A stretch of DNA of 64,000 nucleotides from an uncultured Prevotella sp. (GTDB taxonomy: Bacteria; Bacteroidota; Bacteroidia; Bacteroidales; Bacteroidaceae). The stretch spans positions 1 to 64,000 of the forward strand of contig CALUFM010000007.1 of NCBI GenBank assembly GCA_944319935.1. The letters run 5' to 3'. Below are positions 24,286 to 35,727 of the stretch, piece by piece (the stretch's first letter is position 1; each line of letters opens with the position of its first letter). The notes below the pieces were generated by a model that searched no databases, was not told the origin of the DNA, and saw only the letters and a list, made by a program, of their open reading frames with translations. The translations under genes were made by a program, and so were the position numbers.

Positions 24286-24606
24286 ATGAGAAAATTTAGA
24301 TTGTTTATCGCGACATGCGTGTTGGCCGTTGCCTCACTCGGTCTTGTTTCTTGCGAATTGACGGTTCAAGACGTCGAAAAGACGACTAAAGAAATTATAG
24401 TGGAGGAATACGAAAAGGAAGGCAGCACCATGGAAATCGATGACTTGACGTTGACCCAAAGCGAGACTAAAAAGAAAACTTATACAGGGACGGCCACAGG
24501 GACGCTTGACGGTGAGAAAGTCAGGCTTTCAATAACGTCAAACGTGGTAAGTCATGACAGCGGCGACATTGTTGTAGCGAAGTGGGAGGTTGAGTCGTTG
24601 GAGTGA
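24286..24606 (+). CDS. Small lipoprotein of unknown function
   Basis: 106 residues from the start at 24286 (MRKFRLFIATCVLAVASLG, lipobox LVSC, Cys23); an upstream ATG at 24244 would spoil the signal peptide. The mature domain has the helix QDVEKTTKEIIVEEYEKEG followed by beta strands with YTGTATGTLDGEKV. The pattern resembles small secreted domains that follow one helix with a four-stranded sheet. It closes the four-gene run and is followed by a terminator. Confidence 0.7.
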   Translation: MRKFRLFIATCVLAVASLGLVSCELTVQDVEKTTKEIIVEEYEKEGSTMEIDDLTLTQSETKKKTYTGTATGTLDGEKVRLSITSNVVSHDSGDIVVAKWEVESLE

Positions 24607-24647
24607 CTTTGTAGTTGTCAGCATATTCTCGCTTTACAGCGGATATG

Positions 24648-24690
24648 AGACCCGTGCGTGGCAGATGATTGCCATGCGCGGGTCTTTGTT
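24648..24690 (+). terminator. Terminator closing the lipoprotein cluster
   Basis: AGACCCGTGCGTGGCA (24648-24663) pairs along its full 16 bases with TGCCATGCGCGGGTCT (24670-24685), including two G-T pairs, with a 6-base loop, followed by TTGTT. Confidence 0.85.
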
Positions 24691-24746
24691 ACGCCTGGCT
24701 CGTGTGCGTTAACTTTTTTAAACCCGAAAAAATATTACAAAGGACG

Positions 24747-24775
24747 TTGTTTTACATAATCTTTCGCTATATTTG
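24747..24775 (+). promoter_or_regulatory. Candidate promoter for the HAD-hotdog gene
   Basis: TTG (24747-24749), an 18-base spacer and TATATTTG (24768-24775) match the Bacteroidota promoter. The leader to 24889 would be about 105 bases. Confidence 0.6.
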
Positions 24776-24888
24776 CAGGAAGATACGCTGCGTTTCTAAA
24801 ATTAGGCAACGGCTTGTTTGTGAGCTTTTGTCGTGCGTTTTGTTCGATTTGCGCTATCTTGTAGTTATAAACCAAAACTTCCAACGCT

Positions 24889-26121
24889 ATGAAATACAAA
24901 TTGTTAGTACTCGATGTTGACGGGACATTGCTCAACAACGAGAAGGAAATCAGCAAGCGCACCTTGTCAACACTGTTGAAGGCGCAACACACAGGAATAC
25001 GCATTGTGCTTGCTTCGGGCAGGCCTACGTCGGGCTTGCTGCCCTTGGCGAAGGCATTGGAGATGGGCAACTTCGGCGGTTTCATCGTTTCTTACAACGG
25101 TGCGCAAATCATCAATGCCGAGAATGGCGAGGTGATGTTTGACAAGCGCATCAATCCCGAGCTGATACCGTATTTGGAGAAGAAGGCGCGCAAGAACAAT
25201 TTCTCAATCTTCACCTATCACGACGAATACCTGCTGACCGACAACGCGGACAATGTGCATATCCGCAGGGAGGCCTGGCTGAACAACCTGAGGATAATGG
25301 AAGAGGAAGAGTTTTCAATCGCCATCGACTTCGCGCCATGCAAATGTGTGCTGGTGAGCGACGACGAGGAAGCCCTGCGCGGGTTGGAGGCCCACTGGAA
25401 GCGGCGGCTTGACGGCGTGCTTGACGTGTTCCCGTCAGAGCCTTATTTCCTTGAGGTTGTGCCGTGCGGCGTTGACAAGGCGAACACCTTGGGCGTGCTT
25501 ATGGAGCAGTTGGGCGTAAAGCGCGAGGAGGTAATCGCCATTGGCGACGGCGTGGCCGACGTCACCATGCTGCAGCTTGCGGGCAAGAGCGTGGCCATGG
25601 GGCATGCGCAAGACTCCGTGAAAATCTGCGCTGACTACGTGACGGCCTCAAATGAGGAGGACGGCGTGGCTCAGGCCGTGGAGAAATTGGTTTTGGCGGA
25701 GGTGCATGCGTCGGAAATTCCGCTCGACTTACTCAACGCCCAGGCCAAGCACGCCTTGATGGGCAACCTCGGCATACAGTACACTTACGCTTCGCCCGGC
25801 CGCGTTGAGGCCACCATGCCCGTTGACGAGCGCACCCGCCAGCCTTTCGGCATACTGCATGGAGGGGCGACACTGGCCTTGGCTGAGACCGTGGCTGGCC
25901 TCGGCTCGATGATTTCGTGCCAACCTGACGAAATCGTAGTGGGTATGCAGGTAAGCGGCAACCACGTCTCCTCGGCGCACGAGGGCGACACGGTGCGCGC
26001 CGTGGGAACCATCGTTCACAAGGGACGCTCATCCCACGTGTGGAACGTTGACGTGTTCACTTCCACCAACAAACTCGTGTCGAGCATCCGCGTGGTGAAC
26101 AGCATAATGAAGAAGAGGTGA
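24889..26121 (+). CDS. HAD-IIB (Cof-type) phosphatase fused to hotdog thioesterase
   Basis: A 410-residue fusion. Residues 1-270 form a Cof-type HAD phosphatase: the nucleophile motif DVDGT (9-13), ASGRPTSG (42-49), Lys197 in GVDKANTLG, and GDGVADVTML (219-228), where the usual Asn is Ala. Residues about 285-410 form a hotdog acyl-CoA thioesterase of the PaaI/YdiI type: HGGATLALAE (324-333) with Glu333 as likely catalytic base, then VGMQVSGNHVSSAHEGD. YdiI-type enzymes hydrolyse 1,4-dihydroxy-2-naphthoyl-CoA in menaquinone synthesis, so that role is possible, but no men gene is nearby. The substrates of both halves are unproven. Confidence 0.88.
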   Translation: MKYKLLVLDVDGTLLNNEKEISKRTLSTLLKAQHTGIRIVLASGRPTSGLLPLAKALEMGNFGGFIVSYNGAQIINAENGEVMFDKRINPELIPYLEKKARKNNFSIFTYHDEYLLTDNADNVHIRREAWLNNLRIMEEEEFSIAIDFAPCKCVLVSDDEEALRGLEAHWKRRLDGVLDVFPSEPYFLEVVPCGVDKANTLGVLMEQLGVKREEVIAIGDGVADVTMLQLAGKSVAMGHAQDSVKICADYVTASNEEDGVAQAVEKLVLAEVHASEIPLDLLNAQAKHALMGNLGIQYTYASPGRVEATMPVDERTRQPFGILHGGATLALAETVAGLGSMISCQPDEIVVGMQVSGNHVSSAHEGDTVRAVGTIVHKGRSSHVWNVDVFTSTNKLVSSIRVVNSIMKKR

Positions 26122-26326
26122 CTATAAGTTTTGTATGGAAATGGAAATAGAGCGTGTCAGAACGGGCGGTTTTGGCGCGCTTTGTTTTTGTTGGGTGTTG
26201 TGTTGCTTTGTTTTCATGGTGCTGAGTATTCTGTTTTTTATGTGATTTTGTGGCGCATGTTGGCCTCTTAGCCTTTTTTAATTGCTCAAATGCGCATTTT
26301 TGTGCGGTTGTCTCGTGAAAAATTAG

Positions 26327-26334
26327 TAAGTTTG
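26327..26334 (+). promoter_or_regulatory. Candidate -7 element for trpS
   Basis: TAAGTTTG matches TAnnTTTG and lies 28 bases before the trpS start. A TTG is present 16 bases upstream of it. Confidence 0.5.
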
Positions 26335-26347
26335 CAACTCATAATAG

Positions 26348-27591
<1,244 letters not shown>

Positions 27592-27627
27592 CGCAAGATA
27601 ACACCTTATATTATATAATTAAACGCA

Positions 27628-27948
27628 ATGGAAAACAATAACAACAACAAGCAGGGACAGCTCCAAATAGAGCTGCCGCAGGACGTGGCGCAGGGACAGT
27701 ATGCCAACTTCGCCATAATAACTCATTCAAGTTCAGACTTCGTTCTCGATTTCGCCCGCATACTGCCGGGCGTGCCTAAGGCCATGGTCAAGTCGCGCGT
27801 GATACTCGCCCCCGAGCATGCCAAGCGTCTGCTTATGGCTCTGAAAGACAACATCGTGAGGTATGAGAACGCTTTCGGCACAATTCAGTTGCCGCAGCCG
27901 GAGAAGGGCACCATCGCGCCTTTCAACATAAACAAGGGCGAAGCCTGA
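27628..27948 (+). CDS. DUF3467 domain protein
   Basis: A 106-residue protein of the DUF3467 family, whose function is unknown. The core YANFAIITHSSSDFVLDFARILPG, split here by position 25-48, then KAMVKSRVILAPEHAKRLLMAL, is characteristic. An Asn-rich start and a Pro-rich tail flank it. In related Bacteroidales I recall this gene close to rpoC and rpsL, which suggests a link with expression of the translation genes. In this window it is next to rpsL but 15 kb from rpoC. Confidence 0.85.
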   Translation: MENNNNNKQGQLQIELPQDVAQGQYANFAIITHSSSDFVLDFARILPGVPKAMVKSRVILAPEHAKRLLMALKDNIVRYENAFGTIQLPQPEKGTIAPFNINKGEA

Positions 27949-28059
27949 TGTACGGGTGCATGGCGGACAGGCGTTTCCGTCGTCGTGAAAGACGGTTGTC
28001 TTTCCTGTCGGCGGGAACACCCGTTGCCTGATGCCTGGTGTCTGCCAATGTCGAGATGC

Positions 28060-28090
28060 GGATGTTCGTGAGTTTTTGAACATCCTTTTT
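28060..28090 (+). terminator. Terminator between DUF3467 and rpsL
   Basis: GGATGTTC (28060-28067) pairs exactly with GAACATCC (28078-28085), with a 10-base loop, followed by TTTTTA. It separates DUF3467 from the rpsL operon, which then needs its own promoter. Confidence 0.8.
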
Positions 28091-28197
28091 AGTTGTGTGG
28101 TAGTTAATTTATTTTAATATAGCCTATATTATTTAAATTTACGGTGCGTATAGGCTTTTGTAATTCCTTATAATTAGGTAGTTTGGATATTTATTCG

Positions 28198-28234
28198 TAC
28201 CTTTGCAGCCCAAAAAGGTCTGTGTAGTCAGACC
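28198..28234 (+). promoter_or_regulatory. Promoter element and leader hairpin of the rpsL operon
   Basis: TACCTTTG at 28198-28205 matches the -7 consensus. The transcript would start just before GGTCTG-TGTAGT-CAGACC (28217-28234), a 6-bp hairpin in an otherwise A-rich 80-base leader. The -33 box is not at the ideal distance. Confidence 0.55.
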
Positions 28235-28288
28235 ATGCCTGAACATCGGAAAATAACAAAATAAATATATAACTAAAAATTAACAACA

Positions 28289-28669
28289 ATGCCTACAATT
28301 CAACAATTGGTAAGAAAAGGTAGAAAGGAGCTTGTTGACAAGAGCAAATCGCCCGCTCTGGATTCATGTCCGCAGCGTCGTGGCGTTTGTGTCCGTGTTT
28401 ACACAACAACCCCGAAGAAACCTAATTCGGCAATGCGTAAAGTTGCCCGTGTTCGTTTGACAAACCAGAAGGAAGTTAACTCTTACATACCGGGAGAGGG
28501 ACACAACCTTCAGGAGCACTCTATCGTACTGGTACGTGGCGGTCGTGTGAAGGACCTTCCCGGTGTACGTTATCATATTGTACGTGGTACTCTGGATACG
28601 GCAGGTGTCGCAAACCGCACACAGCGTCGTTCAAAGTACGGTGCAAAGCGTCCTAAGGCTAAGAAATAA
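28289..28669 (+). CDS. rpsL: 30S ribosomal protein S12
   Basis: A 126-residue S12 of the decoding centre. Both loops involved in streptomycin response are wild type: [11 protein letters not shown] with Lys43, and [13 protein letters not shown] with Lys88, so the sequence gives no reason to expect rpsL-type resistance. It opens the rpsL-rpsG-fusA group. A 146-base gap precedes rpsG. Confidence 0.99.
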   Translation: MPTIQQLVRKGRKELVDKSKSPALDSCPQRRGVCVRVYTTTPKKPNSAMRKVARVRLTNQKEVNSYIPGEGHNLQEHSIVLVRGGRVKDLPGVRYHIVRGTLDTAGVANRTQRRSKYGAKRPKAKK

Positions 28670-28815
28670 CGACGCGTGTAAATTCAGGCCGAACAAAAGA
28701 TTTTTTTATTAAACGTTTTGCTGGAGATTTGTTATAAAGGTTGAGTAAGCGTTTCCAGAGGGAAAGCTGAAGAACAAGTGAACAGCCCCATGCAAAATTA
28801 ATTTCAAAACAAGAA

Positions 28816-29292
28816 ATGAGAAAAGCAAAACCAAAGAAGCGTGTGATTCTCCCGGATCCCGTTTACAATGACCAGAAGGTCTCAAAGTTCGTGAACCACT
28901 TGATGTATGACGGAAAGAAGAATACATCATACGAAATTTTCTACAAAGCATTGGATACCGTAAAGGCGAAGATGGCTAACGAGGAGAAATCGGCTCTCGA
29001 AATATGGAAAGCCGCCCTCGACAACATCACTCCCCAAGTGGAAGTCAAGAGCCGCCGTATAGGTGGAGCCACATTCCAGGTGCCTACGGAAATACGCCCT
29101 GACCGCAAGGAGAGCATCTCGATGAAGAACATGATTAACTTCGCCCGCAAGCGCGGCGGCAAGACCATGGCTGACAAGCTGGCTGCCGAAATCATGGACG
29201 CTTACAACAACCAGGGCGGCGCGTTCAAGCGCAAGGAGGATATGCACCGCATGGCTGAGGCTAACCGTGCATTCGCTCACTTCAGGTTTTAA
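28816..29292 (+). CDS. rpsG: 30S ribosomal protein S7
   Basis: A 158-residue S7 that nucleates the 30S head on 16S rRNA. The segments [22 protein letters not shown] and AFAHFRF are family hallmarks, the first read at residues 14-35. The 146-base upstream gap contains CTGGA/TCCAG (28731-28760 region) and could fold, as S7 autoregulates its operon in other bacteria. Confidence 0.98.
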   Translation: MRKAKPKKRVILPDPVYNDQKVSKFVNHLMYDGKKNTSYEIFYKALDTVKAKMANEEKSALEIWKAALDNITPQVEVKSRRIGGATFQVPTEIRPDRKESISMKNMINFARKRGGKTMADKLAAEIMDAYNNQGGAFKRKEDMHRMAEANRAFAHFRF

Positions 29293-29314
29293 CAACATAG
29301 TTAGGTAAAAAGAA

Positions 29315-31432
29315 ATGGCAAAGCAAGATTTACATTTGACCCGCAATATCGGCATCATGGCGCACATCGATGCCGGTAAGACTACCACTTCTGAGCGTAT
29401 CCTGTTCTATACGGGTAAGACTCACAAGATTGGCGAGGTTCATGACGGTGCCGCTACGATGGACTGGATGGCACAGGAGCAGGAGCGTGGTATCACCATC
29501 ACTTCTGCCGCAACTACTTGTTACTGGAAGTATGACAACAAACAGTTCAAGATAAACTTGATTGACACTCCGGGACACGTTGACTTCACCGCTGAGGTTG
29601 AGCGTTCGCTCCGTGTGCTTGACGGCGCGGTCGCTACATACTGTGCCGTTGGTGGCGTACAGCCGCAGTCAGAGACTGTTTGGCGTCAGGCTGACAAGTA
29701 CAATGTGCCGCGCCTCGGCTATGTCAACAAGATGGACCGTTCGGGCGCTGACTACTTTGACGTTCTCCGCCAGATGAAGGATGTGCTTGGCGCAAATCCC
29801 GTGTCATTGGTTATTCCTATCGGTAGCGAAGAGACTTTCAAGGGTCTTGTAGACCTTATCAAGATGAAGGCTATCTATTGGCACGACGAGACTATGGGTG
29901 CCGAGTATGAGATAGACGACATCCCCGCCGACCTCAAGGATGAGGCTGATGAGTGGCGCGCCAAGTTGCTTGAAAGTGCCGCTGAGTTCGATGAGGCTTT
30001 GATGGAGAAGTATTTTGACGACCCCAACACCATCACTGAGGAGGAGGTGATAGCCGCCATCCGCAAGGGTACTCTCTCAATGCAGTGTACTCCTATGCTT
30101 TGCGGTTCTTCATTCAAGAACAAGGGCGTGCAGACATTGCTTGACTATGTGTGCGCATTCCTGCCCTCACCGCTTGACACGCCTAACATCGTAGGTACGA
30201 ACCCGACCACGGGTGAAGAGGAAGACCGTAAGCCATCGAATGACGCGCCGACGTCAGCCCTCGCATTCAAGATTGCAACTGACCCGTATGTAGGCCGTCT
30301 GGTGTTCTTCCGTGTTTACTCAGGTAAGGTTGAGTCTGGTTCATACGTTTTCAACACCCGTTCTGGCAAGAAGGAGCGTGTAAGCCGTTTGTTCCAGATG
30401 AACTCTAACAAGCAGGTTCCGATGGAAGCCATTGACGCCGGCGACATAGGCGCAGGTGTAGGTTTCAAGGATATCCGCACTGGTGATACGCTTTGCGACG
30501 AGGCTCATCCTATCGTGCTTGAGTCAATCACCTTCCCCGACCCGGTTATCGGTATCGCTGTTGAGCCGAAGAGCCAGGCTGACGTTGACAAGCTCGGCAT
30601 CGGCCTCGCGAAACTCGCAGAGGAAGACCCGACATTCACCGTACATACCGACGAGCAGAGCGGCCAGACCGTCATCTCAGGTATGGGTGAGCTTCACCTC
30701 GACATCATCCTCGACCGTCTGAAGAGGGAGTTCAAGGTAGAGTGCAACCAAGGCAAGCCCCAGGTTAACTACAAAGAGGCCATCACCAAGACTGTCAACC
30801 TGCGTGAGGTTTACAAGAAGCAGAGCGGTGGTCGTGGTAAGTTCGCCGACATCATCGTAAACGTTGGTCCTATCGACGAGGATTACAAGGAAGGTGGTCT
30901 GCAGTTCATCAACGAGGTGAAGGGTGGTAACATTCCTAAGGAATTCATCCCGTCAGTGCAGAAGGGCTTTGAAAGCGCAATGAAGAGCGGCGTACTCGGC
31001 GGTTATCCCATGGACAGCCTGAAGGTTACTTTGCTTGACGGTTCGTTCCACCCCGTAGACTCTGACCAGTTGTCATTTGAAATCGCAGCCATCAACGCTT
31101 ACAAGAATGCTTGCGTTAAGGCTGGCCCTGTGCTGATGGAGCCTATCATGAAGCTCGAGGTTGTTACACCTGAGGAGAACATGGGTGACGTCATCGGCGA
31201 CTTGAACAAGCGTCGTGGCCAGGTAGAAGGAATGGACGAGACACGCAGCGGCGCACGCATTGTTAAGGCAATGGTCCCGCTGGCTGAGATGTTCGGATAT
31301 GTAACAGCTCTCCGTACAATTACTTCAGGCCGTGCGACAAGCTCAATGGAGTATGACCACCACGCACCGCTGTCAAGCTCGATAGCGAAGACTGTGCTTG
31401 AGGAAATCAAGGGCCGCGTGGATTTGGTTTAA
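29315..31432 (+). CDS. fusA: Elongation factor G
   Basis: A 705-residue translocase GTPase. The P-loop AHIDAGKTT (from about residue 16), the [11 protein letters not shown] switch, DTPGHVDF and [10 protein letters not shown] are intact. Domains II to V follow, with [18 protein letters not shown] and the C-terminal RGQVEGMD segment. The length is normal. It follows rpsG by 22 bases. Confidence 0.99.
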   Translation: MAKQDLHLTRNIGIMAHIDAGKTTTSERILFYTGKTHKIGEVHDGAATMDWMAQEQERGITITSAATTCYWKYDNKQFKINLIDTPGHVDFTAEVERSLRVLDGAVATYCAVGGVQPQSETVWRQADKYNVPRLGYVNKMDRSGADYFDVLRQMKDVLGANPVSLVIPIGSEETFKGLVDLIKMKAIYWHDETMGAEYEIDDIPADLKDEADEWRAKLLESAAEFDEALMEKYFDDPNTITEEEVIAAIRKGTLSMQCTPMLCGSSFKNKGVQTLLDYVCAFLPSPLDTPNIVGTNPTTGEEEDRKPSNDAPTSALAFKIATDPYVGRLVFFRVYSGKVESGSYVFNTRSGKKERVSRLFQMNSNKQVPMEAIDAGDIGAGVGFKDIRTGDTLCDEAHPIVLESITFPDPVIGIAVEPKSQADVDKLGIGLAKLAEEDPTFTVHTDEQSGQTVISGMGELHLDIILDRLKREFKVECNQGKPQVNYKEAITKTVNLREVYKKQSGGRGKFADIIVNVGPIDEDYKEGGLQFINEVKGGNIPKEFIPSVQKGFESAMKSGVLGGYPMDSLKVTLLDGSFHPVDSDQLSFEIAAINAYKNACVKAGPVLMEPIMKLEVVTPEENMGDVIGDLNKRRGQVEGMDETRSGARIVKAMVPLAEMFGYVTALRTITSGRATSSMEYDHHAPLSSSIAKTVLEEIKGRVDLV

Positions 31433-31444
31433 TCAATCAACAAT

Positions 31445-31502
31445 AAAGAGAATGAGGCGTCACGTTAGCGAATGACTCTTAACGGGCGTACCTCTTCTCT
31501 TT
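31445..31502 (+). promoter_or_regulatory. Leader hairpin before rpsJ
   Basis: AAAGAGA (31445-31451) pairs with TCTCTTT (31496-31502), and GAGG pairs with CCTC just inside, around a loop of roughly 35 bases. It lies in the 101-base gap between fusA and rpsJ, the place where L4 controls the S10 operon in some bacteria. Confidence 0.45.
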
Positions 31503-31533
31503 GCAAGTTAATTTAAAATTAAAATTAAAAATC

Positions 31534-31839
31534 ATGAGTCAGAAAATCAGAATCAAGCTGAAGTCGTACGACCACAAATTGGTTGACAAGTCAGCAGAGA
31601 AAATCGTGAAGGCTGTGAAAGCTACAGGAGCCATCGTAAGCGGCCCTATTCCATTGCCTACACACAAGCGCATCTACACCGTGAACCGCAGTACGTTCGT
31701 AAACAAGAAAGCACGTGAGCAGTTCCAGTTGAGCGACTACAAGCGTCTTATCGACATTTACAGCTCTACAGCCAAGACTGTTGACGCCTTGATGAAACTC
31801 GAATTGCCGAGCGGTGTTGAAGTAGAAATCAAAGTATAG
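31534..31839 (+). CDS. rpsJ: 30S ribosomal protein S10
   Basis: A 101-residue S10, also the NusG/NusB partner in transcription coupling. The start at 31534 gives [18 protein letters not shown]; an earlier in-frame start at 31501 only adds translated leader. The motif [20 protein letters not shown] is typical. It begins the uninterrupted S10-spc-alpha series. Confidence 0.97.
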   Translation: MSQKIRIKLKSYDHKLVDKSAEKIVKAVKATGAIVSGPIPLPTHKRIYTVNRSTFVNKKAREQFQLSDYKRLIDIYSSTAKTVDALMKLELPSGVEVEIKV

Positions 31840-31866
31840 TGTTGAATTATTTAATATTTAATTGAA

Positions 31867-32481
31867 ATGCCAGGATTAATAGGAAGAAAAATCGGAATGA
31901 CATCCGTTTTCAGTGCCGACGGCAAGAACGTGCCGTGCACTGTTATCGAAGCTGGTCCTTGTGTTGTCACTCAGGTGAAGACTGTCGAGAAAGACGGCTA
32001 TAAGGCTGTTCAGCTTGGCTTCGGAGAAGCTAAGGAGAAGAACACCACAAAGCCTTTGATGGGAGTCTTCAAGAAAGCTGGTACGACACCTAAGAGACAC
32101 TTGGCCGAGTTCAAGTTTGACGAGGAGTACAACCTTGGTGACACAATCACCGTTGACATCTTCAACGATACGACTTTCGTTGATGTTGTTGGTACGTCAA
32201 AGGGTAAGGGATTCCAAGGTGTAATGAAGCGTCACGGCTTCGGTGGTGTAGGTCAAAGCACCCACGGTCAGGACGACCGCGCGCGTAAACCGGGTTCAAT
32301 CGGTGCATGTTCATACCCTGCAAAGGTGTTCAAGGGAATGCGCATGGGCGGACAAATGGGTGGTGACAGGGTTACAACCCAGAATCTCAGAGTGTTAAAA
32401 GTGATACCGGAGCATAACCTCATCCTTGTGAAAGGTAGTGTTGCTGGTTGCAAAGGTTCAACCGTTTTAATTGAGAAATAA
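31867..32481 (+). CDS. rplC: 50S ribosomal protein L3
   Basis: A 204-residue L3. The loop that reaches the peptidyl transferase centre is present ([20 protein letters not shown], then [19 protein letters not shown]). It overlaps the next gene by one base (TAATG), so translation of L3 and L4 is probably coupled. Confidence 0.98.
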   Translation: MPGLIGRKIGMTSVFSADGKNVPCTVIEAGPCVVTQVKTVEKDGYKAVQLGFGEAKEKNTTKPLMGVFKKAGTTPKRHLAEFKFDEEYNLGDTITVDIFNDTTFVDVVGTSKGKGFQGVMKRHGFGGVGQSTHGQDDRARKPGSIGACSYPAKVFKGMRMGGQMGGDRVTTQNLRVLKVIPEHNLILVKGSVAGCKGSTVLIEK

Positions 32482-33110
32482 TGGAAATTAACGTATTAAA
32501 TATCAAAGGTGAGAACACTGGAAGAAAGGTTACGTTAAACGAATCTGTCTTCGGAATTGAACCTAACGACCATGTTATTTATCTTGACGTAAAACGTTAC
32601 ATGGCCGCACAACGCCAGGGAACGGCCAAGGCCAAGGAAAGAAGTGAACACGCAGGTTCTACACGCAAGCTCGGACGCCAGAAAGGTGGCGGCGGCGCAC
32701 GTCGTGGTGACATCAACTCTCCGTTGCTGAAAGGTGGTGGCCGCGTATTCGGACCAAAGCCCCGCGATTATAGCATTAAATTGAACCACAAGGTTACGAT
32801 TCTCGCACGTAAGAGCGCTCTTTCATACAAGATGAAGGAGGATGCCATTATCGTAGTGGAAGACTTCAATATGGACGCTCCGAAGACTAAAGATTTTGTA
32901 AATATAGCTAAAAATCTTAAAGTTGACGGCAAGAAGCTGCTCTTTGTTTTGCCGGAAACAAATAAAAACGTATATTTGTCGGCTCGTAATTTGCAGCGTA
33001 CTGAAGTGATGCAGGCGTCAAACATCAATACTTACAAGGTATTGGATGCTGACGTTCTTGTCATGACTGAAAATTCGCTGAAGACAATCGACGAAATCTT
33101 AAACAAGTAA
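32481..33110 (+). CDS. rplD: 50S ribosomal protein L4
   Basis: A 209-residue L4 with the exit-tunnel loop ([20 protein letters not shown], then [16 protein letters not shown]). In Escherichia coli L4 represses its own operon; the hairpin before rpsJ would be the natural target here. The start codon overlaps the rplC stop. Confidence 0.98.
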   Translation: MEINVLNIKGENTGRKVTLNESVFGIEPNDHVIYLDVKRYMAAQRQGTAKAKERSEHAGSTRKLGRQKGGGGARRGDINSPLLKGGGRVFGPKPRDYSIKLNHKVTILARKSALSYKMKEDAIIVVEDFNMDAPKTKDFVNIAKNLKVDGKKLLFVLPETNKNVYLSARNLQRTEVMQASNINTYKVLDADVLVMTENSLKTIDEILNK

Positions 33111-33126
33111 AAAGGAGATAAGTATT

Positions 33127-33420
33127 ATGGCATTTATCATAAAACCATTGGTCACTGAGAAGATGACCAAGATTACAGACAAGTGGCCTAACCGCTATGG
33201 CTTCATTGTTCGTCCTGAGGCTAACAAACTCCAAATTAAGAAAGAAGTCGAGAGTCTGTACAATGTTACGGTTGAAGACGTTAACACGATGCGTTATTCA
33301 GGCAAACGCTCTAGCCGCTATACGAAAGCTGGCCTTATAAAAGGGCAGAAGAACGCGTTTAAGAAGGCAATCGTCACTCTGAAAGAGGGCGACACAATTG
33401 ATTTTTACAGCAATATTTGA
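33127..33420 (+). CDS. rplW: 50S ribosomal protein L23
   Basis: A 97-residue L23, docking site for trigger factor and SRP at the exit tunnel. The opening IIKPLVTEKMT and the segment ANKLQIKKEVESLYNVTVEDV fit the family. An AAAGGAGATAAG sequence before the start is one of the better ribosome binding sites in the window. Confidence 0.97.
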   Translation: MAFIIKPLVTEKMTKITDKWPNRYGFIVRPEANKLQIKKEVESLYNVTVEDVNTMRYSGKRSSRYTKAGLIKGQKNAFKKAIVTLKEGDTIDFYSNI

Positions 33421-33429
33421 AAATAAAAA

Positions 33430-34257
33430 ATGGCAGTACGTAAATTCAAACCGGTAACTCCGGGTCAAAGACACAAGATTATTGGTACGTTCGAGGAGAT
33501 TACTGCATCCGTACCAGAGAAGTCTCTCGTTTACGGTAAACGTTCTACCGGCGGTCGAAACAATACTGGTAAGATGACTATGCGCTACATCGGCGGCGGT
33601 CATAAGAGAAAGTATCGTTTAATCGACTTCAAACGTGAGAAAGATGGTGTTCCTGCTGTAGTTAAGACAATCGAATACGACCCGAACCGTTCGGCTCGTA
33701 TCGCATTGTTGTATTATGCAGATGGTGAAAAACGTTACATTATTGCTCCTAACGGACTGCAGGTTGGCGCAACCCTGATGTCGGGAAAAGACGCTGCGCC
33801 TGAGATTGGTAATGCGCTTCCTTTGGCCAACATCCCCGTCGGTACAGTGATTCATAACATTGAATTGCGTCCGGGACAGGGTGCGCTGCTCGTTCGCTCG
33901 GCTGGTAATTTTGCTCAGTTGACTTCTCGTGAAGGCAGTTATTGCGTTGTGAAGCTCCCTTCTGGTGAAACTCGCCAGATTTTGAGTGCTTGTAAGGCTA
34001 CTGTAGGTAGTGTGGGCAATTCAGACCACGCCCTTGAACAGTCTGGTAAGGCTGGACGTTCTCGTTGGCTTGGCCGCCGTCCTCACAACCGTGGTGTCGT
34101 AATGAACCCGCACGATCACCCGATGGGTGGTGGTGAAGGACGTCAGTCAGGAGGTCACCCGCGTTCACGCAAGGGCTTGTACGCTAAGGGTCTCAAGACA
34201 AGGGCTCCTAAGAAGCTTTCTAACAAGTATATCATCGAAAGAGCTAATAAGAAGTAA
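33430..34257 (+). CDS. rplB: 50S ribosomal protein L2
   Basis: A 275-residue L2 needed for subunit joining and peptidyl transfer. [13 protein letters not shown] opens it, and the conserved C-terminal region [16 protein letters not shown], including the functionally important His, is intact. Confidence 0.98.
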   Translation: MAVRKFKPVTPGQRHKIIGTFEEITASVPEKSLVYGKRSTGGRNNTGKMTMRYIGGGHKRKYRLIDFKREKDGVPAVVKTIEYDPNRSARIALLYYADGEKRYIIAPNGLQVGATLMSGKDAAPEIGNALPLANIPVGTVIHNIELRPGQGALLVRSAGNFAQLTSREGSYCVVKLPSGETRQILSACKATVGSVGNSDHALEQSGKAGRSRWLGRRPHNRGVVMNPHDHPMGGGEGRQSGGHPRSRKGLYAKGLKTRAPKKLSNKYIIERANKK

Positions 34258-34276
34258 TCAAGTTAACTAGTAAATT

Positions 34277-34543
34277 ATGAGTCGTTCATTAAAAAAAGGT
34301 CCATATATCAACGTTGCGCTCGAAAAGAAGATACTCGCCATGAACGAGAGCGGGAAGAAGAGCGTTGTTAAGACTTGGGCTAGGGCATCAGTGATTTCTC
34401 CTGATTTTGTGGGTCACACTGTTGCAGTTCATAACGGAAACAAATTTATCCCTGTCTACATTACTGAGAACATGGTTGGACACAAGCTCGGTGAGTTCTC
34501 TCTCACGCGCCGTTTCGGAGGCCATGCAGGTAACAAGAAGTAG
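34277..34543 (+). CDS. rpsS: 30S ribosomal protein S19
   Basis: An 88-residue S19 of the 30S head. It begins [12 protein letters not shown] and contains [22 protein letters not shown] and [15 protein letters not shown], read at residues 34-85. It lies 19 bases after rplB. Confidence 0.98.
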   Translation: MSRSLKKGPYINVALEKKILAMNESGKKSVVKTWARASVISPDFVGHTVAVHNGNKFIPVYITENMVGHKLGEFSLTRRFGGHAGNKK

Positions 34544-34579
34544 GAACAGGCAAACCATTGAAAATAAAAAGAAAATATA

Positions 34580-34984
34580 ATGGGAGCAAGGAAAAAAATA
34601 GCGGCTGAAAAAAGAAAAGAAGCCCGCAAGACATTGTATTTCGCAAAGCTTAAAGGCGTGCCTTCTTCTCCGCGCAAGATGCGTTATGTCGTGGACATGA
34701 TTCGCGGAATGGAGGTGAACCGTGCCCTTGGCGTTCTCAGGTTCTCAAAGAAGGCTGCGGCCGTTGACGTTGAGAAGCTTCTCCGTTCGGCAATAGCCAA
34801 CTGGGAGGTGAAGAATGACCGCAAGGCTGAAGACGGCGAACTTTATATCTCTAAAGTGTTCGTTGACGAGGGTGTCACGATGAAGCGTATGAGACCGGCA
34901 CCTCAGGGACGTGGCTACAGAATCCGTAAGCGTAGCAACCACGTTACTTTGTTTGTAGATGCCAAAACTAATGACGAAAAATAA
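34580..34984 (+). CDS. rplV: 50S ribosomal protein L22
   Basis: A 134-residue L22 that lines the exit tunnel. [19 protein letters not shown] and the beta-hairpin [21 protein letters not shown], read at residues 99-119, are conserved. It ends 9 bases before rpsC. Confidence 0.98.
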   Translation: MGARKKIAAEKRKEARKTLYFAKLKGVPSSPRKMRYVVDMIRGMEVNRALGVLRFSKKAAAVDVEKLLRSAIANWEVKNDRKAEDGELYISKVFVDEGVTMKRMRPAPQGRGYRIRKRSNHVTLFVDAKTNDEK

Positions 34985-34993
34985 GTAAGCAGA

Positions 34994-35713
34994 ATGGGAC
35001 AGAAAGTTAATCCAATAAGCAACCGTCTCGGTATCATCAGAGGTTGGGACTCAAACTGGTTCGGTGGAAAGAACTTTGGAGACAACCTCGTTGAGGATAT
35101 GAAAATCCGCAAATACCTGAACGAACGTCTGGCAAAAGCCAGTGTATCTCGCATCGTCATTGAGCGTACGCTGAAACTCGTCACAATAACAATATGCACT
35201 GCTCGTCCGGGACTTGTAATTGGCAAGGGCGGACAGGATGTTGACAAGTTGAAAGAAGAGCTGAAGAAGCTCTATGATAAGGAGATTCAAATCAATATCT
35301 TTGAAGTAAAGAAGCCTGAGCTTGATGCGTCAATCGTAGCTAATAACATCGCACGCCAGGTTGAGGGTAAGATTGCTTACCGTCGTGCGATAAAAATGGC
35401 TGTAGCTAATACGATGCGTGCAGGGGCTGAGGGCATCAAGGTGCAGATAACCGGCCGTTTGAACGGTGCCGAGATGGCTCGTAAGGAAATGTTCAAGGAA
35501 GGCCGCACACCATTGCACACATTCCGTGCGGACATTGATTATTGCCAGGCTGAAGCCCTTACGAAAGTAGGCTTGCTCGGCATCAAGGTTTGGATTTGCC
35601 GAGGAGAGGTTTACGGCAAGCGTGACCTTTCATTGAGCTTTACCCAGGAAAAGCAGGGTGGACGCCCCAACGGCAGGTCAAGGGTGAACCGCAAGAGAAA
35701 CAATAACCGTTAA
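34994..35713 (+). CDS. rpsC: 30S ribosomal protein S3
   Basis: A 239-residue S3. It opens [20 protein letters not shown]; the KH domain has [15 protein letters not shown]; the C-terminal domain has [15 protein letters not shown]. It helps form the mRNA entry channel. Confidence 0.98.
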   Translation: MGQKVNPISNRLGIIRGWDSNWFGGKNFGDNLVEDMKIRKYLNERLAKASVSRIVIERTLKLVTITICTARPGLVIGKGGQDVDKLKEELKKLYDKEIQINIFEVKKPELDASIVANNIARQVEGKIAYRRAIKMAVANTMRAGAEGIKVQITGRLNGAEMARKEMFKEGRTPLHTFRADIDYCQAEALTKVGLLGIKVWICRGEVYGKRDLSLSFTQEKQGGRPNGRSRVNRKRNNNR

Positions 35714-35727
35714 AGAAAGAATCTATC

